Assembly: GCF_014851395.1 (NCBI RefSeq)
Contig: NW_024041262.1
Span: forward strand, 15,801,671 to 15,865,670
From: Micropterus salmoides
Taxonomy: Eukaryota > Chordata > Actinopteri > Centrarchiformes > Centrarchidae
Direction: 5' to 3'
DNA: 64,000 bases
Shown here: piece after piece, positions 48,054 to 60,911 of the stretch
Position numbering within the stretch: the first letter of the stretch is position 1
Layout of the letters: each line of letters begins with the position of its first letter
Made by a program: the position numbers and the translations under genes
The notes under the pieces: model-generated
What the model was told of the DNA's origin: nothing
Seen by the model: the letters and a program-made list of their open reading frames with translations, nothing else
The model's database searches: none

Positions 48054-48806
48054 GCTTAAAGAACATTTCATGGTCAAAAATTGCGTTCAGGCGCCGCTTG
48101 TTCTAGAGGCAGCCACTAATAGAGTCGGTTTGAAAGCTGTTTGGAGTGTGTTTAATGAACACTGGTACACAGTCAGATCCATCAGCGCCGGCTCTTTGGC
48201 GGTGACAACCAGATCCTGTAATGTCGATGTTTGGAGATAATGCTACAAATTAAACAAGCACATCTGTCCCATTGCCCACAAGGGAATATACGTTACAGTT
48301 CACGAAACAATGAAGTACAACTCCATCCAAACATGTGACCAGATAGATAGCAATGATAAGAAGCACTAAATGGGATTCTAATGTGAAAAAAGCCAGGGTC
48401 TGTTTCTGCTCCTTAATCACAGAGCCCGGTGACAGACCAAAGAAGATGCTTTCACCGTCAGACAAAGGAAGAGAGAGGCTGAATCTGCAGTGGCTAGGAC
48501 AGAGCCCCCCTCTCCATCCCGTGCACCCCTCCCTTTTCAACTAAAGGAAGACATCATTATGAGTAAATGACATGAGGCGGTTGGTTCTGTTCCACTCCTG
48601 GTCCCCCAAGGACTCTTTTGCCCCACTGTGTAGCCTGTTCCCATCCTGCTTTGCTGCTGGCCACAGGCCTTCAGAAGCCCAGGATCAGGCTGCAACTCAA
48701 AGAGATGGACGCTCGCACATTATTGATTGGACACTCGATAAAAGGTCATGGGGGCCCTCCTCTGCTGTGGGGTCCAGCGCTGTGAGTAAGCCCCTCTCCA
48801 TCCCGC

Positions 48807-48833
<27 letters not shown>
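48807..48833 (+). repeat. (CA)n microsatellite
   Basis: Pure CA run followed by two cacg units. Confidence 0.95.
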
Positions 48834-48837
<4 letters not shown>

Positions 48838-48927
48838 GCAAACACTGTCCCCTGCATCAGCCACCTGGGGGATAAGCAGAGCTTGCAAACAAGCTAATCA
48901 TTCTTTCCCTTTTTCTCTCTCTTCTCT

Positions 48928-48949
48928 CACACACACACACACACACACA
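48928..48949 (+). repeat. (CA)n microsatellite
   Basis: Short CA run about 95 bases from the preceding one. Confidence 0.9.
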
Positions 48950-51095
48950 AACACAAACAGCTCCTGAGCGGCTGACAAATGTCAGAATGGCTTGTATGGG
49001 ATTTTTAAGAAAATTATTTATTAATTGAACTGGTTAATTAGGTCCCTGAGGCTTGCACGCTAATTGAGAGCCACAGAGCTGGCGAGGCAAGAAAGCCAAA
49101 ACAAAAGCGATGGCTCAAACAAATAGACAAGCGCTTGAGAACTGCTAACTCTCACAGTCAACACACACACAAAACATACACATACACACAGTCCCCCATA
49201 AATTAACGAAAAAATAAACAAACAACTGTTTACATTTTTTTTTCTTCTTGGGCTTCCCCTTTTCCTCGCATAATTTTGTGACCTGCCAAATGTTCTCCTC
49301 TTCTTGATGTTCCAGCGATGGAAAGAGACGCGCAGCCACTGAAATCTGCCACATTGCACAAAGCATCTGTCTCCACACAGCACCCTGCATTCATTAAGTT
49401 TGCACCAATTAGCAGCCATAGCTCATAGCACAAACATCCATTTGTGCCTCCCACTTTGAAAAATCTTCCTAAAGTGAGTGTGTCCCTCAATATGCCCTTG
49501 TGTCACCCAACTTTATCTTCACAAAGTCTCTTTTTCTTGCATAATTAGAGAAGAAATCCATTTCTTCTCCTATCTTCTCTCAGGCTCTGTCTTTGTCCCT
49601 TTTTATATTGCGCTCGAGTGCACCTTGAGAGCGAGTGTGCTTTTGTCAAGAAATCACACCAAGGTTGTCTGAAAGACTTATGAGATGGAGTCATAGGCGG
49701 AGGTTGGTTTGGGGACCAGAACACAGAGAGAGGCACGCTGACACTTCGACAGTTACACCTGTTTCAACAATTATCCTGCTCTCTGATAAAAGCTGAACTC
49801 CTTGCATGTGTGCTTCGTCGAGCTAACTGAAAGTTTTCATTGGTGCCAAAGTCTTGTATATTCTAACTTCCAAGCCCCAGTTTCATAGCATTTGAGGGTT
49901 GGGTTATTGTGAAGGAAAAAAGAAAACTAGCTGATGCTGAACATTATAAATAGATCTATGAGCCTTTTTGTACTTTAATTTAAAGTGCAACATAGGAGTA
50001 TAAGATTTTGATCTGTGGAGCAGACTTATAAGACACATGGAGATTAATTGGTAACCTCACAGCAGTGTTGATTCTCCATGTCAAATGATGGATCATTTAG
50101 TGAGTTCTGGTAAACACCTGTGTTGACAGTGATAGCTGGGTCTAATGATGTTTTATAGGGCATATATTTCAAATTATTGCCACGCGGGGTGTATTTAATT
50201 TAGTACATCCTGTGCCCATCCCATATATACAATTAAATTGGTTAATGTATTATTATACTGTATACACTATGTACATGCATTTTCTTTCAGAACATATATG
50301 TAAGGGCAGTTTTAGGGTGTTGGCATGGTCTTGATGTGAACTTTCGCAAAAGCTGCACACATTGTAATTCAAATCATCGTAGCGTGTTGCAGTCTCTACA
50401 AAAGGTCAATGTTTGATATCAGGGGTAATTTTGAAGGCCTTAAAAACAGTCCTCCTTAACATTCATAAGCATACATGACCCCAGCAGCTAGAGCACTATC
50501 ACATTATGATTACCCGCTTAACACTATCGTGTTGTGAAAAATGCCCCCCCACCCCCTCCTTCCCCAAGTAAACTCTGCTTCTGACCCGCATTTCCTCACT
50601 CTTAAGGGACTGCTTGCGCTCTGTCTCGGTAGGGAGAGTTGGATGATGGGGCACCAGGGTCAGATGCTATTGAGCGATGCTTCAAATAAATGTATGAATA
50701 AATTACTTGATAAATGAACGGCTGGACTGAAATCACTGGAGAAAACCAAAGATTTGAACTTTATCGAGTAGTTGTGGAGAAAAAGGAGGAAAACAGCCAA
50801 TATGAAATTGTGCTCTTTTTTCAGTTTAGAAGCTTACAATTCAAATTTCTTAGCAGAACAGCACAGTTTTGATTGATTAATGAAAGGCTCTACTGAAATC
50901 AAAACAAAAAGTCTGAGACTGAAGCAGCATGTGTAGCAGAAAAGGCAAAAATCCTAAAATTGTTCTCTAGTTTCAGTTTGATCAACTGAAAATCAATTGC
51001 TTAGTAGAATATCGAACTGTAGCAGAAAATAAAGTCAAGGCTAACACGTATAACCCATAAGTCACAAAAACTCCTTACCACACCATAAGAGAGAT

Positions 51096-51394
51096 AAGGG
51101 TAAGGAGTTCAGACATCCGGAGGGAGCTCAGAGTAGAGCTGCTGCTCCTTTGAGTCTGAAGGAGCCAATTGAGGTGCTGCAGGCATCTGGTCATGATGCC
51201 TCCTGGGCACCTTCCTTTGGAGGTTTTTCAGGCACATCCGACTGGTACGAGACGCAGAAGACCCAGAAAATGCTGGAGAGATGATATATCTCGTCTGACT
51301 TGGGAATGCCTCAGGATCCCCCAGGAGGACCTACAAAACAATGCTGGCGAGACAGTACTCTGGACAAGCAGAAAATGGATGGATGGAAGTTACA
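51096..51394 (+). mobile_element. Rex3/RTE-type LINE, 3' end fragment
   Basis: The sequence follows the 3' part of the Rex3 frame and tail: 'gggagctcagagtagagctg', 'ttgaggtgctgcaggcatct', 'atgcctcctgggcacc', 'gggaatgcctcaggatcccc', and an end in 'aaaatggatggatgg', the (GATG)n tail of this family. The open frame at 51169-51429 is the degenerate C-terminal end of the element's polyprotein. It is heavily 5'-truncated and inactive. Confidence 0.8.
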
Positions 51395-53324
51395 ACATAC
51401 ATTCAGTAAAGTCCAAATCAAGTCTTTAATAAGAGAAGTCAAATTACAAATTTTTTGGCAATGTCCTATATTACATTTTTTGAACCTGCAGACAAAATGA
51501 AAACTTTTATCAGGGTGTAGGCACTGAATATGTTCAGTAACTGGAGGCCAACTTCAAAGCAGCAAACATATCAGAGCCAGCAAGTGTACACAACACACTT
51601 TTCTGGAGCCTCTAGGGCTTTGAAGTCCCTGAATCCAAAGACTACCACGTATGATACAGATCTAGTGCTTCGGCCAACACAGCTTGCTGCGTGTGTCGAT
51701 TGTGGTTGTATGTTGTTCATTCATTCGTGTGCCACAACTGTGACTGGCAGGTGCACAATGTCATGCATCAAAAAATCAAAAGACATTTTCAAAATGCCAC
51801 GGCAGCCGCGAATGATGCTTATTGTTCACAAGCCAACTGACAATGAGTCAAAGTCAAACCTGGATTCCATAAAAGATGAGTTGTAAACACAGCTGAAGTT
51901 GCACAAAATGGAAGTAAATTGAGTGCAGCTTGAGTGTAAGTTGCCAACTCAAGTCACATCTCTGGCCTAACCTGCATTATAGTCTTGTATAGCTGCTTTA
52001 AAATGCATGAAAAGGCCAAGCTTAATGTTTTTGAAAGAAGCAACCAGTTATGGCGAACTGCTAGCGGCAACAAGCATGGTCCAACAATTACCATATGGAC
52101 AGTAATTTTATAAGTGCAGTTTTCTATTTGCATTATTTACAGCTATCTTTTCTCTATTTGCTGGGACATGTCCAGGCTAAAACATAGATCACAATCTGCC
52201 TGCTTCTCTTCCTCTTTGGTATATTTAGATCTAAAAGTTGTAGTATCTACTATTAAATCCATTTAGAATGTGTTTGTAGACAAGACTTTTATTTCTTTTC
52301 ATTTTTATTTTTTAATCATTTCTTGCTTGTCTATTCAAAAAAGGCAGCAGCATAGCTGGTAGCTGCCACAATAGAAGTAGTCATGACGAACCTCATCCTT
52401 GCTTTGTACTGTATTTTTCTCAAACACAACTCTAGATTAGCCAATGTGCAGCAGTAGCTTGTCAAAATATAACATTTCCTTGCAACTTGTAAACAATAGA
52501 CCAGCATACCATCAGCATAAGTAGCTACTTGTACGTGGGTTTAAGACAAGAAGTATGCTTAACAGTTCAAAGTGATATCACTATGAAATTTAGCATCATT
52601 AAAAAAGAAAAAGAAAAGTTACACAATAGGCCCATTCAGGATGGAGTGCTTCAGTAAGTCTGTCATTTGTGATGAACAGTTTGTGAAACTGAATATAGGA
52701 GAATGTGCATTTGTTAGTTGTTTTGCTTTTATGTCTGTATATTTTGTGCACAAACACTGTACCAGTCCAAATGATCTTTAAATCTTTGAAACTGATTGTC
52801 CCAATGTACATGGTAGCAAGGGTTTTCAGATTGTAATGATTAGAGAGTCACAGACGTGTGGTCTTTAAAAAAAAGTATCTTTCTGTTTAGATCTAAACCA
52901 TCATATTGAAATGAGAAGAAAAAGCTATAAACATCTGTCATGTTTTAGTGTGATATTAGCCACAATGTCATCTATGGCTGTGTCCATGCACAAAAGATTT
53001 AAGGGTGTGCTGTGACTGTGGATGTGCCTCAGTCTTTAGCTGATGAAAATCCCCTCTACACAGCAAGGCCCAGCAATCTCAATCCCCCTCAGACTGGCAC
53101 CGATCGATTGCTGGTTATTGACATGACACCTGCCGAGCCGGGCTTTAAGCCATCGAAAACCGATGTGGCACATCAAAAATAGGGCGCCAGCTTTCATGTT
53201 TGTAAACAGTATCGATTTGCATAATAACCTTAAAAATTAGTTCCCTGGATTAGGCAAGGACAAACCTGTTTCAGTGTTTGTTATGATGCTTGCAGCATAT
53301 GCCTAATTAGAGAAAAAAAGGCAG

Positions 53325-53365
53325 AGGCTGTGATCGGCTTGAAAAACAGGCTGTGATCGGCTTGA
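53325..53365 (+). repeat. Direct repeat of 18 bases, 23-base period
   Basis: aggctgtgatcggcttga occurs at 53325-53342 and again at 53348-53365, exactly. Confidence 0.95.
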
Positions 53366-56300
53366 CAAGTCGGTGCATCGCTGTCAACACCTTTTGGTTT
53401 GCCACTGTTAATGAAAGCCATTTTCCATTAAATAATAAAATAAAGATACACCTCTAGACTCCTCGGCAGACAAAAGCGCTGATGCGTCACTTTTACACGG
53501 ATGCAAATTATTGCTGTGTGTCACAATCATTTATTCATGAGGAGGCCTTCTATCTCTTGGCGGGTTTACCTGCACCACGGAAGTGCTCTTTCCTCCATTG
53601 TGCCACGGTACTGAGAGAGATGTCAGCCTCCAGGAGTGATGAGGAGACAGATGTACTAAAGAAACAACACAAGCACCGCTCACTTCACCAGACGGGTCCA
53701 GTTTAAAAGCACTGAATTATGTATCTTAGCGGCTGCCACAATCACAGAATGACTTGTCAGCGTTGAATATCTCACTTTCCTGTCTCAGACAAACTGTGAC
53801 CTTGTTGGCTACTAAGGAGCATTGATTAGCTGCAGATGCCTACAGATCAACTATTGCCAATTATAACGACATTTACAGACGTAGTCGTTTACTGCCATCA
53901 ACGTCATGCTTGTGCCTTTAATAGACAATTACAGTTCACATTATATCACCAGAAATTAGACCTGCAATTCTATAATTCTTGTGTGTTTTAATGCATTTGC
54001 ACTCCAGTGCTGCAACACTCAGGCATCACAACAAAAGATGCTACAAGGCAAAGATGAAGAAGCCTTCCATTTCAACTCCCAGTTGTGGACATTTTTCGTA
54101 TAATCCATTGCAACACCATTCCTGCAGCAGGAATTCCCCAGTGAAAAATGCAAAAGATGAAAAAAAACAAAAACACGAGCTTATGGAAAAATAAAGGACT
54201 AGTGGTGTCTGACAAGCCTTTAAATCTAGGACAGTCATCCCAAAGAGGAATGCATATACTCATTGCAGGGACATAAAAGCAGAGTTTTAACAGTGCTACG
54301 AGGGCGATGGAGATGGTAGGCCATTAGTTAGATGCCGTTCTTATACAGTAGCCTGTGAAGACTTCTACAGCACCCTGCATGTTTGACAATGTTGCACCGG
54401 TTTTTATACTGAAAACTTTTTTATAAGAGCCAAACATATTTATTCTAGACGTGCAGATTCAGTGTCAGAAAAGACTTGTAGCACGAGATAGAAGGTTTTC
54501 ATGGATTCATTCAGGGAGTGTTTCCAATTTGCTACAGCTTTACTATTTGCTTTAAATCAAAGGTCAACACCTATGCTTGTCTTAGCAAGATAAATCCATG
54601 AAGAACAGACATACTGTATGTATAGATGTAGAAACTGAGAAGGAAAGCAAGAAAAGCATGAACCATTCAACAAAACCTCATGAGTGGATGTGGCAGATTA
54701 CCACGGCCAGAATGGTTCTCCCAGACCCACCTTAAGAAAACAATACCATATGTGCAAGCTTATTTACGAAGTGCTGACACTAGAGCCTGAAAGAATTAGT
54801 ATTCTGTTAGGTAAATGTTTTCCTCTGGGCTCTGTCTCTGCAACAGCTTACAGATGTTTCAGCCATGCAGAAAACGCAAGGCTTTTCCCACCACGGCATG
54901 AATGAAAAAGCATGTTGAAGGTTTTGCCCCAGCCAAGCTTGGAGAGTGATCTACGGCATTTTGCTAAGTACTACCTCCTGCACTGGCCAAGGTTTCATCT
55001 GACACAGACGCTATTGCATGGACTCCAGTGCATATTGTTCGTCAGGGATTTGTCAAACTGGTGACTCTCCAGCAACAGATGTACTGGCAGCAGTGCAACT
55101 TAGACTACACTGCACAGGAGTGTAACAAATAATGTTATATGCATTAGAAGTGTATACGTAAATTTTTATATCCTGACTAATTTGTTTGGTGATAGAAGAA
55201 GTTCTGATTGCAAAAGGCTACCTTTTTTGCTCTTTTTATTCTCTTCCCAGCTTTCTTCTTATTCTCTCTGTCTGCCTCTCTCACACATACACACACACCA
55301 CTGAAGAGTCGTAAAAGCTAACAGAGCCAATCTTGTTTACAAGGAGTAGCGTAGGACCAGCAGACTCCCATTTACTAGTATAACAAACCGTGAGGGAGGG
55401 GAGGGAGGCAAGGGAAAACATTGTTATCAGCAGGCCAGATAAACCCCCTCCAGAGGTAGCGCTGATAGAGAGGCAGCCCCGCCGCTGGGCAAATAGAAAG
55501 ATCCTATCTGGCCCTTGCACTGAGCCGGCCAATCAGTCCGGCAGGAGCTCTGAGGCTTTCTCGAACAGGGGAGATGTGTGTAGAGAGGACACCAGAGCAT
55601 CACCAGGTCTGCTCCTGTTTTTAGGTGGACTTTTAGAGGAGAAGATGGATCTCAACCGTTTTGTCGAGACGGCTGAGAGGAGAGAGGCCTTGGCTGGAGC
55701 TGCAGGGCTCTGGGTTAGGTGATGCTAGTGTGGGTCAGGTTAGGATTGAAAGAGGTTTCTTTTACAGACAGAAAGGAGTGAGTTTGGGGTTTGAAATCAT
55801 TTTCTGGTCACCATCTGCAGCTACAAAGCTACTTTGCAGAACCAAAATGGATTTAATTTTAATACCTGGTTTGTTGAATGATCCCATGATAAATATTAAT
55901 TGCGGGTCAGCAAGATGTAATGTTGATTCTTAGTGTATTTCCATGTGCATCATCGCAAATTGGGGAAATGCTCATATGCAATTATAGTTATGTTAATTAT
56001 TAAACATTATTAAAGTATCAGAAAGGAATCTTGACCTTGACCATCACCACTTCAGCGACTAATGTGACTTGCAGTGTTTGATGAGATCAGTAATAACATC
56101 AATTCAACAGCTTCACTCGAGGGCCTACAGCATATTATCACTCCTGCAGACCTCTGTTATAATACTTTTCAGGTCAGACTTTGTACTACTTGTATTTTGG
56201 ATAGAAAATGGAAAACACACTTATTGAGGCTTGAAATTTACTGCCCTCAAATTTACGATGTTATTCCATCGTCCTCGCTGTAATTGTCATTTTCCAACTT

Positions 56301-59300
56301 CTCACTGCTCATTGGAATTTGTGCTTTTTCATTTCCAAGTAATGACTTTCGCGAATGTCCTGATGTCTTTTAATTGACATTAAATTCCTTTCTTTCTTTA
56401 GGATACTGGTATTGTAACAGAGGTGGGGGATGTGTGATTGTTATGAATTTTTAGCTAAAATTAACTTATTGGTTTTCTCTTTATTTTGCTTATAAGAAAT
56501 TTCTTTCTGTCTGTCATTTGTGTCTTTTCATGTTCTCTCCCCAGATTACTCCCCAGTCATTTTCTTGCTTTTCTTTGCTCAACATTTTTCATGAAGGTTT
56601 GCCAGAAAAAAAGGCAAGTAATGTGTCTTTCCTCATCCACTAGTGACTTTAGTTTTCCTTTGGGGTACATACCTTGGAGGGAACATCATCTTAACATACC
56701 TCACTTTCCCTCTTATTCAGAATGAGATACACTCAAGACCAGAGGTATAAATTAACTAGTTATTTCATCTCTTGTTATTGGGCATGAGAGGATATTTTGA
56801 GAGTAACACAACCTTTTTTTCTGAGGGCCTTTACCTCCCTATGATTCATTTTGAAAGCACTTTTCTATCATTTCATTCAGCTCTCACTGAAGGCAGCTTT
56901 GCAACACCGTTAGAAAGGGGCACTTACTGAAGTTGCAGTGATTGTACTTGAGTAAAATATTTCTGCACTCTTTCCACCTCTATTCAGCAGTTTGATATAT
57001 GATAGTGGTGAGAGGCCAAGCTTCTCTATGACAAGCAAGAGGCACATTTCTAGAGGCAGAGGAGGGATGCAGGGTGAAGAGGCTACAGCTGTCATTGCTC
57101 ATCTTAATGACATGCTGGAGTACACACACACATACAAACATACACGTGCACATCAACACACAAAACTCTACACACATACTACAAATGTGGGGTAAATGAG
57201 GAAGCTTTGGATGTATGCATAAAAACACTTGGGTTGGCCTTGCACACACTTGCATACATATAAAACTGCTCTCTTTCATCCACACACAGAAAATGTGCAG
57301 GAAATGAGGAAAGGAGGCTCTGGATGTAAATATAAAAACGCAAGTACTCGTGTGTGAATGCATACTCAGACATACACAGACATTCAAATGGAGTCACATT
57401 AACGCACACATTCGCTGGATTTCTACACGCCGTCACACAACATGAATGTGTTTTCCTTAACATTCAGAAGCAAGTACACAGCCATACACACAGATGGCAC
57501 ATACTGTATAGTGCACAGACACACCTTCACACACCAAGCACTGCCTGTGACAGATGTTGGCAGGAATATTGCCAGGAAGAAAAGCTCTTTCATTTCTTTT
57601 TATTCTCTCTGTATTTTGGCATGCTTATCTCTGTACACAGTGTGGCCATGTCACCGAAGCTATTTCTTTTTTCTCCAAGCTCCTCTGTGCACGTTTAATT
57701 TTTTTTCTCCTTATGTTATAATCATGAAATTGAAGTCATTTGTGCCAAGAGAGATTAGAAGAGAATCGGGGAAAGCGAGGGGGACATTAGCAAAGATATT
57801 TTTGTCAGTAATGAGCTAACTCTTTGTTATGCGCTGGGCTAAGAAGGTCTAATGATGACGTTTGTACCAGGAGGAAGAAACTGAGTCTCCGGAGTCCACA
57901 CACAGCCAGAAACCACAGGCTTTGGTGCAACTCTTAACTCTATTCAATTATGCAGATGAGCCTTTTGGGCTAGTGTTGGCAGTCACTTTAATGATGACGT
58001 GGGTAAACAGACATAGCTTCCTTTTCTGTTTTTAAGAGTCCCACCCCATCCCCCCTGCAAACCCCGTATTTCTTATTTTGCACCCACAAGAAAGTTAATT
58101 GTCTTAGTCATTAAAGAGGTATCAGCTGTCATACTACTGACAAAGACATAAAGAGAAGGGAAGGCAGAGGGATGTGAAGAAGAGAGAGTAGAGAGAGATT
58201 TATTTTTTGCCTTCCAGGCTGATGGCAAAGAATCTCCTAAGATGCAATCATGATATTTTGATGCAGGATGAGGACTGATCAACCTCCCCCAGGCAAAGGC
58301 TCTTTGGAGATGTTTCTCTGTTCTCCCCAGTGGCCACTGGGTGGCAGAAGAGCACAAGGAACAGGCCGCTCTTTTAAACGTCTCTGCTTCACTCACCAGA
58401 GAAGTGAGGAGAGGCTTTTTGCCTCTGTGCGAACCAACTACAAAAATCTGAAATAAATGTTAAACTTGCAGTCAAGTATGCAGATATGCTCCACGGTCAC
58501 ATGGCTGCAATCGTACACATGCAAGTGCATTCATATGCAAGCCTTTTACTCATCTTTAAACAGCCTTTTGTAAAAACAGTGCAGTAATGGACTAAAATAC
58601 AGACAGAGTCAAGTAAAAGTGTTGGGGACTGCCATAATCAAAGGTATAATTAAAAGCATTTATAACATTTATTCACATTCAGTAGGTGAGAAGCTTAAAC
58701 CCATGCACACAGGCACAAAAACTGTGGCTTGTCGGGGTAGGGAAGGATAAAAGTGTGCAAATAGGAAGTTGATTTTAAAAATTATATGAAATAGCTTTTA
58801 GGAGAATAAAAGGTTACATTTAATTTTCAGTAGAATTTTTCATATTTTGATTTTAGTGATTTTTTTTTGATGCGTAGCTGATTTGGTGATTGATGAACAT
58901 TAGACATTACATAGAGCAATCAATGTATACAATAATACTGTTGGATACTGTAAACATGAAATGTGTTTATTTATAGCCTAATTTATGACACATTCGCATT
59001 CAAATATTTTACTCTGACATGTATTTAAAATAAATGCTCACTTACTAAAAACTAAAGCTGCCCAATAAAAGCAAAAAATTATGATACTGACATCTATGGC
59101 CTCTCAGATATGACTTTTTCTTTGGCAGCTGATACTCTGACAAAATGCAGTCTGTTCCCTTTCAGATAGCGTAGATGTATGCGTAGCCATTTATCTGAAC
59201 AACATTTTGTCTGTGTGCATGTGTGAATCCAGGAGTGAAAGCAAAGTGAAGAAATTGATTGATGATTATGCGGATATTGCATAATATCAGGCTCTGACTA

Positions 59301-60871
59301 ATGCATAGTCTTTATGGATCTTAACTTACAGTCTAGCCTTTAGGTGGGCACCGATCAACCGGCATATCAAAGCCAGAACATTATTCAGAAAACTGTTTTT
59401 TTTTCTGTAGTGTTTCTTTGTCTTTCTGCTGATTGTACACTGGATGCCCAGAGCACTTGTGACTGAAGACAAATTAACTTGGGAATGATTGTCACATAAA
59501 AGTCTCTCTCTCTCTCCATGCTATTCATTTAAGACTCTGGGCATTAAGACCAAAGTTGTGTCCTCGAAAAAAACTAAATTTTGCTTTTGCATTGGCTCCA
59601 TATTTTGCTTGTTCCAATTGTCTCCCCACTTGTATTTTTATGGTGTGCCCAGTAGAATTGGGGCCACTGAATGCCAATGGTCACCACAATTCATGCCTTT
59701 GAGATGTCCTTTCTCAAGTAGCCAAGGATCAAGGCTGCATTTTTTTGCTACAAAGGCTTATAGTATGAAGGTTTTGACACTTCAATGTGTTAGTAAGTGT
59801 TTGACACAAGGATTCTGGGTAGTATCAGCTCCTTGAAAAATGTCCTCATGTTGTACTTTGGTCTAGTGTCAGATCATGTACAGGGAGGGCTGAAAAGCTG
59901 CAAACTACTTCTCTCTTTTTTGGTCTTTTTTGTGGACAGACATTAAATCTTATACTTTGTTTGGAGATGTAATATCATACCTGTACTCAGATTTGCATCA
60001 CGCCGCTAGCTACACAACAAAACCGCATTAAGGTGACATGTTGCAAATGCCCCTCCCCACGCACACACACCCCAACTTCATAAAACAAACCTCTAGGGAA
60101 CAAATACTAAGTGAAAGCATGTAGGTAAGTGAGACAAACTGTGCGGGAGAGACGTGGCCATTGTCAGTGTTTATTGGACGCCATCTTCTTGTGATGTGAC
60201 AGGGAGTCCGAGCCTCATCTCTACACCGTGCATCTCGGCGCTCTCAGCAGGAGGCTCGCGCTCCCCTTATCCCCGGCGCCACTGCCAGCCGTCTCTGCTG
60301 AGGTGGTGTGCTAATAATTTAAACAGCCCAATCAAAGGCAATGTGATGTTTCACACAAGGGAGAAAAAAGGAAGGGAGGAAAGTGATTATTAGTGTTTGG
60401 GAGAGGCAGCCAGAGTGATTGAGCTGAAGGAGACTTTGATTCTAGGGCCTCTCCTTGTTTTTTAGAATGGCATTGGGTTTAGCCGCCAGGCTTCAGGAAT
60501 CTGGTGAGCTGTCAGCATATGACGATTAACTTTTTTTTTTTAACACACTCAAAGCCACACACAAAGAGATTCACTCTTAACAGTTTATTGTAGTAAGCCA
60601 GTACCAAGTCCATCCTTCTGAAGGGACGAAATTAGGTTTTTGTCTTTTAGGATTTTGTGTTCAAATTTTTATTTTTTATTGTTTGTATTGTTTTTATTCT
60701 GCACTGCCTTGAGAAGAAAAGTATAATTTTGGGGAACAGTTTGAAAGAAAAAAGTCACTTTGAAAATCACTTCTAAGGAGTAGTTAAAATAGTTCATGTT
60801 CAGTTTGGTTTATTGTTAGGCTACATTCAAATCATCTACTATCTGGAATGAAAACATCCACATGCACAGCA

Positions 60872-60872
<1 letters not shown>

Positions 60873-60908
<36 letters not shown>
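60873..60908 (+). repeat. (AC)n microsatellite
   Basis: Pure dinucleotide run of 18 units, starting just after 'cagcag' and ending before 'gcagcacag'. Confidence 0.95.

Positions 60909-60911
<3 letters not shown>

Larger units (their letters stand above)
42641..51095. other. Gene-free region, middle part of the desert
   Basis: No supported exon. Contains three CA/TG microsatellites, an 18-base tandem duplication at 48018-48053, and blocks of balanced composition at about 44200-44520 and 48960-49100 that could be conserved regulatory DNA. The 227-residue frame at 44847-45530 is T-rich and runs into the TG repeat, so it is not accepted. Confidence 0.4.

Noticed and set aside
51530..51886. 118-residue plus-strand frame after the Rex3 fragment
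   Set aside because: No recognisable motif, no good flanking splice sites and no neighbour support; it could be a degraded transposon piece but I cannot show that.
55390..55722. 110-residue plus-strand frame in a GC-richer block
   Set aside because: No family resemblance, and the frame is open mainly because of composition; kept only as a possible regulatory block.
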